Assembly (NCBI GenBank): GCA_016806645.1
Contig: JACSYO010001625.1
Location: 30,001-94,000 of the forward strand
Length of the DNA stretch: 64,000 nucleotides
From: Ophiodon elongatus
Taxonomy: Eukaryota; Chordata; Actinopteri; Perciformes; Hexagrammidae
Direction of reading: 5' to 3'
Shown here: positions 33,601 to 44,559 of the stretch, one piece after another
How the letters are laid out: each line of letters starts with the position of its first letter
How positions within the stretch are numbered: position 1 is the stretch's first letter
Notes under the pieces: generated by a model
What the model was told of the DNA's origin: nothing
The model's database searches: none
What the model saw: the letters and a program-made list of their open reading frames with translations, nothing else
Translations under genes and position numbers: made by a program

Positions 33601-36600
33601 TACCTGCTCTCCGGACTTGCCACTCTCACCAACAGCACCCTGGGGTCCTGGGAGACCCTGGAATCCAGGAGATCCGCCAGGTCCTTGTTCTCCTCTCTCA
33701 CCAGCAGGACCCTGAGGTTGAGCAGGAGAAGGACTGTTAGAGCTAAAATAATGTGGCCAGGAGTAAAGCATAGTGTGGGTACCACTTGTTGTCAGTAGCT
33801 TTAAAGTGTAGTTTGTTGTGAGAGACCATCCTCCTTACGAGGTGGGTATCAATGTGGGCATGTGTCTGTGCGTTTTACGTACAGCAGGTCCAGCGGAGCC
33901 TTGAGCACCAACGTCACCGTCCTTTCCAGGGGCACCCTGCGTAAAAAGATGGTAGGCTTTCAGACACACAGGTTCAGAAAACAGTATAGAGTACAGTGAA
34001 TTCAAAGAGAATCAAAGTGTAGAAAACTTACAATTGGGCCAGTGGGTCCCATTACTCCTCTCTCGCCAGACTTTCCACCCTCACCCTACAGACAGGAGTA
34101 GAAGAGCACTATTAACAAGGATGCCTACTTCCCAGTAGTCTACTGACTTAAAGAGTCAGAAACAAATGATCCACGATACTTTTGAGTTGTCAGTTGAGAC
34201 CCATTACTCACAGCAGCTCCCTTAGGTCCGGGGAATCCCATGACTCCAGGCTGGCCTCTAGCTCCAACGGTGCCAGGGGGTCCGGGGCGGCCATCTTGTC
34301 CAGTAGCTCCCTGGTGAGGAGGATTAATGAAGGATTAATTTAATTCAACGCAACATGTCTATGTTTTGATGAGATAAAGATCAAATGTAATGTCCTGAGC
34401 GTGAACTTACAGCGGGTCCAAGCTTGCCATCAGGTCCAGGGCTGCCAGGGCTACCAGTCATACCCTATGAACAGAGGTCAGAGGTCAGAGGACCACCTGT
34501 GCAGTGAATAAATTATGTCGCTGATAATTATGCGACGGGCAGATAGTAGGGAATCTCACCTTAGCTCCGGGCAAACCAGATTCACCAGTGCGGCCAGACT
34601 CACCGGTTGAACCTTTAGGTCCAACAGCACCGGGGGCACCACGCTCGCCATTGGCACCCTATGATGGGGGAGAAGGAGAGAGAGCAGAGGTAGAAAGGCA
34701 AAGATCAGTTCAATCAAATCTGATCTGAAGTATCTCCATGATTGTAAGAGGAATAGAGGGACATATCGAGTGTGTGTGTTTATGTTTTTTACTCACTTTG
34801 GCTCCTGAAGGGCCATCAGAACCAGGGAAACCACGACCCCCAGGGCCACCCTGTAGAGAGAATCAAGCACATGTTACTGAGCTGTATGACCAACACTGTA
34901 GGCACTGTATCTAGAAAGGAATGGCCAATTACCATAATCTTAATATCCTCTGTCCTTTCCCATGAAGTAAGTCCATGTCAACAATATACTAGTTAAATTA
35001 TATTGTATTGTCTGAACTGTTTCAATATGTCAGGTTTTCTTTACTTTGAGGCATGATGCATTATGGGCCAGATCAGGAAGGTTCAGGAAGCAATTGTCGT
35101 TATGACATGAACATGTCACTCCCTGGTGGCAGCGTGCGCTATGTTTGCATTATATGAGCAATACATGTCAAATAGTGTGATAGTAATAATGTTGATGCTC
35201 TGTTCCTGCATTTACAGTTCATCTTTCTGTCCTGCAGGGGGCACTAGATACTTTGTGTAGATGGTCCTGTTATGCCGAAAGGGCATCTGTATCATTTGTG
35301 GCCTACACTATGTATACTTGTATTATATGGGTAAGTCATATTACGACCTTTTCCTTTATTAATATATTCATAACATTCACAAGATATTTATATTTGCACT
35401 GACCAGCTATGATTGTTTCTCTTTTTGAGCTAAGAAAACACCACCAGGGTGCAACTCAATCATTTTCCTCACCAGTTACACTTAATATTAAAGAATATCA
35501 CAGTATACAGTATCTTATAATGGAAAATGAGATGCATACTCGCTCTCCAGGAGCTCCACGGCCTCCTGCAGGACCAGGCTCTCCTCTGGCTCCTCTCTTG
35601 CCTTCCTCACCGGATGGTCCTGAGGCTCCTGGAACTCCTGCAACACCCTGGAGAACACGCACGCAAACACACACAGATGGCATAAGAGATGGAACATGTA
35701 TTCGTACACGTGTGTATTACGGAGCTATGCTTTGACTGTGCTCTGACTGTAGTGAACTTCAACTTACAGCCTCTCCCTTGACACCGGCCTCTCCCTTGGA
35801 TCCTTGGGCACCGACATCACCCTGGGGGAAACGTGCAAATAAGCAAACATGAACAAACAATAACAATTCAGCAACTGACATCAGTCGTCAAAATCAATTA
35901 AACAAACAAATGAGCAATAACTGAGATGGATCTCAACAGCAAATAAATAAATAAGAATAAAAATAAACAAATAGCCGTCAACAACAAACAAAACACTGGT
36001 ACGAAACTAAAGTAAAACAATGTTTACTTGTGATTCAGCAGTTTTACTTTTACTTCAGTATGTTTGGAATTAATTTATATTTCTAATTGTGTCCATTAGA
36101 GGCGACAGATACTAGACAGAAAATACTATTTTTGGCGTTTGTTAGTTTTTTCTGAGAAATCTTTACTTACAGTGTTTCCCTTGGCTCCGGGTGCACCGCC
36201 AGCACCCTGAGAACCTGGGGGTCCACGTGGTCCGGGGAAACCGGGAGCTCCGGCAACTCCGGCAGCACCCTGCAGGGGGCGGCAGCACACAGCAGCAACA
36301 CAATCACATCATGCTGCACTGCCATTCTCTGAGGCTATGCTACTATGAAACAACACCTTTTTGAGCTGGGAAGGGATTTGAATCCTCAGCCCTGTCATGC
36401 TCATGAGGTAAATGTGATGAGAGAGATACTCACGGGGGTACCCTTAACTCCGGCAGCTCCATCAGCTCCTGAGTTTCCCTGAGAGGAGAAAGAAGGGAAG
36501 AGATTTTTATTGACCAGAAGATTCTTAGGAATGATGTAAATGCCATTATATCATCAATAAGGTGATCTTATCTAGAACCAGAACAGTCCGTCATAGAGGC

Positions 36601-39600
36601 GTTACTGTTTGTACTTACAGAGGCTCCTGCGGGGCCAGCTGGTCCGGGGTTACCGGGCTCACCGCGGGATCCAGCGGGGCCTTCGGATCCACGTGTACCC
36701 TGAGGTCCAGCGTCACCCTGGGTAGAGGCGGAAACAAAGAGCAGTCAGGCAATCAGTGTCCAAAGCAAAATTGAGGCTGCGATTTCGTCACGGTGGAAGA
36801 CTCATAGAGGGATGAAAAGTACTATTATGAGAGAACAAAAAGGTAAAATATGTTGGTAAATAAATATGAAGTGGAAGAACAGGGGTTGTATTTTGGGGTT
36901 CAGAGTTGTTGTAATAATATTTTTTTTGTTATTGTCTTTTTTTCTACTGTTTTACCATGCTGAATTTATCCAGTGCTGTATTTATTTTTACTTCACTTAA
37001 TGTGGTTCGCATTAGTCTCCTCATCTTCTTTCCATTTTTTGTCTTGTCAATCATTTGTAAACCACTTTTAAATGCATTTGATTTGTTTGAAAGGTACTAT
37101 ATAAATACAACTTGATTAATTGATTGATTGGTTCCATAAGGCTCCTGCAACCAATCTCTGTACATAGTTAACTAAAACCAAACTCTACACTACATAGTAA
37201 TATCATCCAGTATTACTAAATACTACTACTACTTTTGAAGTTCATACAAGAAATATAAGCTAACAAACACAAAGTAAATGTTTTAGGGTGGAATATTCAT
37301 TACTAATACTTGGGAGCTACTGTAGGCCAATAGTGTCCATCAGTGCTCTCAAGAAATAGGCACATTTAATATCCATAATGTAAGTTATAATTATTAGATC
37401 ACTTTTCGCACGCAACTACAAACCCCCAAGACGCTTAGACTTAATATTTAGTATGAAATAGGGACATGGACCAGAATTCCTGTGCAGCTTGGACGACCTT
37501 GTATGACCCCCACCCTGTGTTACCCCTGTTCAAAGATCACATCAAAGGTCACATATGTTAAGAGACGAAAGTAACTTTTTAGTGACTGCTGCAAGCTCTC
37601 TTAAGAAGAGAAAAGAAGAGGAAATAAGATATGTGTGGTGTTGTTTTGGATGGTGAAAGCCGTGAAAGATTAAGGAAGATGTTGAAGATGAAAGATGTAA
37701 AGAAAGGTTGTTTAATAAGATTATTGCTGTGGATCATAATGGTCGTCGTTGTACCTTGGATCCAGGGCCACCGGGGAATCCGGGAGGTCCAGCGGGGCCA
37801 GTGGGACCCTGGGATGAAACAATAAGACAAACAGGTTCAGACAAATGTAGCAGATACATCCGGCCATCACAGCCAATGCATAAAATATATTTTGATTTTG
37901 CTTTATTTCATTTTACGTTTTTCTTCCTATCAGAGAATCCCCCTGGGGTTTTAAACAACTAGCGACACTGGAAGTTGACACATAGTTGTTCTGAGAACAG
38001 TTTAAATTTGAGTAAAATGGAAGACTTACGTTAGGTCCGGCAGAACCAGCAGCACCATCGTTACCACGAGCTCCCTGCAACACACAGACAAACATGATTG
38101 ATTGATCTGTTCATTGACCTACTGGCTGGTCGATTAAAGTATTTGTAAGCGAGTGTGTGGGTGTGTGTACTCACAGCAGCTCCAGAAGCGCCATTGCGAC
38201 CTCTCTCGCCGGGCAGACCACGAGGTCCCTGAAACAAAGACACAAAGAGTCAGTCAGCTATCCAAAATGCAAGATGGCAACTACATGGCAGAGATGGGGA
38301 TGATTGTTTTACTCACCATAGCACCAGGAGTTCCATTCTCACCAGAGGCTCCAGCCTCTCCCTAAACATACATAAACACACAGGCAAGTGAGACGATGAG
38401 AATGATAGAAACTGTTGCATCGTTTGTCAATATTAAAGCAACTAGCCAATATGTCTACTGCTAGCCAATAACTAGTCAATATTGCTGCTGCTAGCCAATA
38501 ACTAGCCAATACGGCTGCTGCTAGCCAATAACTAGCCAATTTGGCTGTTACCGCTAGTTGTAACGCTACTGTGACTACAACTACAAACTGGGTATGGGGA
38601 GTTGGCAGGTCGAAAGAAAAGATGCAACTGGTTGCATTATGGGAAATGTAGAAGCCAGTTTTAGCCAATTTTAGGGGCTAAAAGTCTGGATATCTTAGCT
38701 TCTGTAGCTTCCATTCCTATGATTCTGTTAAAAATCAGTCTCTTCTGAATGTCACTGGAGGACAACATTAACAGGCTACTATGGCGAGTACTTCCACTGC
38801 ATGTTCTAGTACTGCGACTACTATCCCCATTGCTATCAGCGACTCTGTTACAACTACTACTTCTATCACTACCGCCACCATTTGTGCTGCAAAATCTGCC
38901 TTTTTCTACACTGAAGAGCGAGGTATCAAAGAGGGGCAGTCACCTTGGGACCAGCGGGGCCATTGTCTCCCTTGGCACCATCCAGACCACTGAATCCCTA
39001 CAGAGATGGAGAGACATAGCAACAGATTAGGTCCACAGTTATAGGAGATGCTATAACGTTTATTTGTTGATCGAGTAGTCGCAAGTTCTGACTCACTCTG
39101 TGTCCCTTGATGCCGGGCAGACCGGGGGTTCCTGGGAAACCACGAGCTCCCTGTGGGAAAGAAACAAGATTTGAATGTATCTATCTATCACGGCTGTGTG
39201 TTCTTTTTCACTAGGAATAGGAATTACACTGCCATGGCGACTTACCTGTGGGCCGGAAGGTCCACGCTCACCACCGCGACCAGGCTTGCCAGACTCACCC
39301 TGAAAGAAAGAGTAAAGGAGATGAACACATTGAGTAAGTAAACAATTTTTCACTTTAAGCTTGGAGTTTGGAGACGGTGAATATGAGCAAATCCAGTCGA
39401 CTTACATCCTCTCCGTTCTTTCCAGGGGGGCCGGCGGCGCCACGGGGACCCATGGCACCCTGCAGAGAAAGACACACACCGAGGTGAGAATGACCACAGG
39501 CTAAGAGGTGCAATGCAGGCGTGTATCTGTTTCAATATGTTCCTAATACTCACAGAAGGTCCGGCCTCTCCAGGCTCACCAGGGGGGCCGGTGAATCCTT

Positions 39601-42600
39601 GAGGTCCCTGCAGGTGGAGACACATCAAACACCATCACTACTACACTTACACAACAATATCTATTCGGTGTAAATCCAACCAAGTTATTGTAAATCGTTG
39701 TGTATCGGTGTGTGCTTCAGTGGGGGGTATCTTTGTTTCATGGCTGCTGTCATCTCACTCGGGTGGGAAAAGTAGCAGAATTTGAAATGCAGTTGTCAAG
39801 AGAATAACTACGCTCTCCTTGTATGGCAGGTTTCTCTTTCAATGACCTGTTATGTGAACCATTTTTGTGTTTTTTCTGGCTAGCTTCAACTACGCTCACA
39901 GATTTACTGTGGTGAAACTCAAAGGCCTCAAGCTAACCCACTAGCTCAAAGGTTTGAATTATCCTTCCTGGTGCTGAGAAATTGTAATTTTAGTGAGAAG
40001 CAGGTGCTGTCAAAAGGGTTTCATTGGTATTTTTGTCCGAGGCTGAAACGCGTACACTCATCTAGCTAGTTAAGCTAGCTGTGTTTCGTGTTCAGCTCAG
40101 CCTCCACGGCTGTGTTTTGCGTTATTGTAGTTTTCATTTGGAAATGAACTCCAGTGCAGTGAAGGGAAAGGAGTGTGATAAGAGTTTGGTGCTGGCTTTC
40201 TGCCAACTGGGCACCAAGGAGAGGGTAGGGATGTCACAAGTGATGTCATGATGAGGTATGAGGGTGCAAGGGCCATCTCCTCCTCTATCCCCCCAGCTTC
40301 AACTATGAATCATTTTACGTTGAAGAAGAAGAAGTGGCGTACTTACGCTTGAACCGGGAGATCCGGGGGGTCCGCGGGGTCCCATTGGGCCCTGTCAATC
40401 AAACAGAGGCTAGGTCAGATAAGGCATTTTCATGATTGATGGTGAAATGAGTGTGTGTGTGTGTGTCTTACCATTGGTCCAGGAACAGGCATGGAAGGAG
40501 ATTTATCATCGTAGCCACCAGACATTTGAGGGGAGAAGTTCTGGAAAAAAGAAAAAAACAGAGCTATAAATATTCCAATCCATTTCTCATGTGACATATA
40601 TTTGCTGAAAAGGTTTAACATTTCCATGACATGAATAAAATGCCTTTTTCTTTGTTTTTTTTTAATGCCTGTTATATGTAAAACATTTTCATACATTTCC
40701 ATTTCCTTCCTCTGTAAGTTTATTTTTTTTAAAGACTTCTATGCACTAGGGGACTAGTATAATGCATCCTCAATTATGTCTTAATCGTGGAAATTAACAT
40801 TCACACATAAGTAACCAGAAGAAAAACATGTCAGATTCAATATCAAAGTGCAGTTTGGTCTGCCCCAGGCTAATGTTGGTGTTAGCTTACCTTAGTCATT
40901 TAGAATTGACGTTTGTTGTTGATATATTGTGGTCAGTTGGTATGCCAATTTAGGGTGAGAGTCAATAGTAAACTATAATTCGATTCCAAAACTTTTAAAA
41001 CTTTTTGTGGTAAATTCTACGCAAGCATGCTAAATTAGACTGGGATGGGGCTGTCAGATTAATTTAGCTTGGTGAATTAGCACGTGAGTCAATGATAAAT
41101 CATAGAGAAAAAATGCTAATTTAGGATAGAAGTCAATGGTAAAGTAAATCATAGCATGCAAAGTTAGATTGTGATACTATTGGCTATATGTTGTAAAGAA
41201 GCATGTTAGTCAACAATATCTTCTACATTAGCATGGTAAATTAGACTGGGGTGATATGTCTTGTTAGCTTAGCCTAGTGAATTAGCATGTGAGGCAATAA
41301 CAAACTCTACATAGAAATCCAAAATAGCCTGGGAATGTTAGCTCATATTCTAAACTACAATTAAAGTCAGTGGAAATGTAAGTTTATACTAAACTACAAT
41401 GAGAGTCAGTGGGAATGTTAGTTTAGTATAATAAATTAGGATGGAAGTTGATGCTTAGCTGAATCATAGCATGCTAAATTATATTGTGATGATTCGGGTA
41501 TGTTAGCTTTGCATGCTCAGATGTAATAAAAGACGTCTATGGGCATCATTGATAAATTTATACATAATTAGCATAGTAGGCTAAATGTGTTCACTTTACA
41601 ATATACTAATCAACTAATGGATCTGACAAGCATCTAGGACATCTCCGCTTCCCTTTTCTTGAGAATCTACCCTAATTAACTTCTGACCTTCTGACCCCAG
41701 ACTGAAAGCCAAACTACAAGTCAGAGGCAAACATTTGAAGCCAAAGCCAACACGTCAATGACAAGCTTGAGTTTTAGCTGTGAAAGTGGAGTTCAGTTTC
41801 CCAGCTCGTCCCGCCCTCTTTGAAGCTGAGTGCACAGCCACCATATTGGTTTATACTGGTCCATCTGGGAATCCCTTTTGTAAGACTAATGCTTGTTTTT
41901 GACTAACCACCACAGAGGAAGAAGTTGCAGCAGGTGACATCAGCTGGTTGATATGATACGATATGACACCTCTGTCCAACAAATGAGCTACATGCATGAG
42001 TCTTGCGACTTTTGTTTCCAGCCATGGTCAGCTTAGAACTGGTCAATTTGGCCCGAAGGAGTCAAAAACAATTATTTTTTTTGCAAAATAAAATAAATCT
42101 ACAACTTACTCCACCGAGGCCGGGGGGTCCAGGGGGGCCGGGAGGTCCGGGAAAACCGGGCTGGCCGGGGATACCGTCGTTACCAGAGGGACCAGCAGCA
42201 CCCTGCAGATTGGGGGGCGAGAGAGAGAGAGAAAGAAAGAAAGAAGGGGTCAGCCTCTAGAGTCAGAATAAATGGTCGCCTGGATGCTAAACGCACCCAG
42301 AGACAAAAGAGAGGAAAACCTCAACTGTTTGATTTTGTTCAACCCCCAATCACATGACTGCCTGTACTCTTGTTACATTATCAGAGTGGATCAATCAATC
42401 AATGGATAATGGTATTATCTTTAATTTCCTATATGTGTCCTGGCAGGCTCACTTGCTCCCTGTCGTGGTGAAAGCAACATTAAACCTGGAGGAGGTGCAG
42501 GTTACTCCCCGGGGAGATTGACCATGTGACCAACCAGGAATGGACTGGCGGTCACGTGACAAGCAGGATACAGAAAGTGGGTAAGACCTGCCATTGACAC

Positions 42601-44493
42601 TTTTATAGGGCACTACACATTCTGTAAAACAAACCTCAAAATAAATTAACCCAAATGACTTCCACATATTATATAATACCATAAATACAATATAATAAGC
42701 ATTACTGAAAACTCAGAATTAGATAAGAATATGATGTTATATAGTAATAACAAAGGATTATTTGCTGTAGGTGAGCTAACCTAAACCAAAACCAAACCAA
42801 AGATGTTGCAAAATATCAAAAATAAATACATAGTCAAATAAAAAATATACTCTGGATAAAAATTATTAATAATAATAATAAAAGTAAAATTAAAAAATTT
42901 GTTTGCCAATCAATTTAGATAAAAGTGGCATCACCATCGCAAAAGCAATCCCAAACGCAGCTTTATTCAAATTTGAGTTTTCTGTATAAAAAGTGTTAAT
43001 GCTTAATGTGCTTGAATAAAATCAGACTCTTTCTCGCAGTTTCTAACTTTCCTTTAACCAAGCAAAGTTTCAACTTCCTCCTCACTCTGCGTGCCTGAAC
43101 CTGACCTCTGCATGTTTTCAGTCACTGATCTTTTCACTACTCTCAGTAAATGATGAACCCTGCTAAAGCACACTACTTCCCCTTAATCTACTTTGTTGTG
43201 TCATAATGGTTTCTAGAAACAAGATACTTTGACTTAATTCAGAGGTCGAAAGCAGCAAAGTAAAAGCAGTACAGTTTTAAAAATGTATATGTGCCATTTA
43301 CTTTAGTATTGCTATTTTCAGGGGCTTTTACATTATTCCGTGTATCTGATGGCGGTATTAAGATACACACAAATCATTTTGCTTGCAACATGATTGCAAG
43401 CAAAATGTTTAAATGCAATATCCATCTCTAAATATGAAGCTACTTGCCAATCGGACCTGATTCCATTTCTGTTTCACTTCAAACTCTTTTCTACTATGAT
43501 GTAAGTAGGATTTTTGAATTCTGGTCTGGTTTAAAGGATCCTGTTTCCAAATGTGACTAAATGAAAACTGAGTCAGAACAGCAGTTCCAACTCCATCATA
43601 AACACTGCTCAGAGTGGCAGGCAGTGAACGCACCACGTGGTGACCAGAAATCTAGAGAATTGATAAGCATGTGAACCTACCCTTTCTCCCTTGGGTCCAC
43701 GTTCTCCCTTGGGTCCCTGTGAGTAAAGAAAACAATTTAAAAAAGTGTGTGATTAAACTGAATTATGTAATTGATATATCTGAATATGATTTACATGATT
43801 ATTTATGAATCTGATCGAATCAATAAGTGATGTAATGCAGATAATGATCAACTAACTGTATCTGATATAGGCCAATTAACAATACCTAAAGATTAAATTG
43901 AAGAATTATAATCTTCCACTTGATTATCATATGTCCTAATCATTACTCAATCAATGATCAATACTACAATAAATAGGTGTATCAAACTTAAGTATTTATT
44001 TTTTACTGAAATATAGTGTTTGTCTGATGATGATGATGAAAAATATATTATTTACAATTTAGAGCGACCATTAAATGGTTAGTGATCAATGTATATAATA
44101 ATAATCAATATTTACCTCAACCTGAGGCTCCTGGAAACCTGCAGAGAGAGGAGACGGATTATGAAAATTGGATTATGAAACAAAACACAAGCAAAAGTAG
44201 GCAGATGTTCTTCTAGCCGGAGAGGGGATTGTGCATCTGGTGCTGGACGAGAATGAATGTGTGCGTGTGTGTGTGTGTGTGTGTTTGTACAGCTATCTTT
44301 GTGAGGACAGTGATCTTTGTGGGGACCAAGGTTTTGGACCTTCAGAGGGAGGACATTTTTGGAACTTGAGGACATTTTGGCCAGTCCTCACTTTGGTATG
44401 GACCTTAAAAGTTCTGTTTGAGGGTTCAGGTTGGAATTAGGTTTAGCTTAGCAATATGTCCATGAGTGTCCTCACAAAGATCGAGGTACAAGG

Positions 44494-44559
<66 letters not shown>

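Noticed and set aside
38440..38550. Possible CRISPR-like array
   Set aside because: Repeat and spacer are not separable, the whole unit repeats in tandem, and the locus is in an intron of a fish gene.
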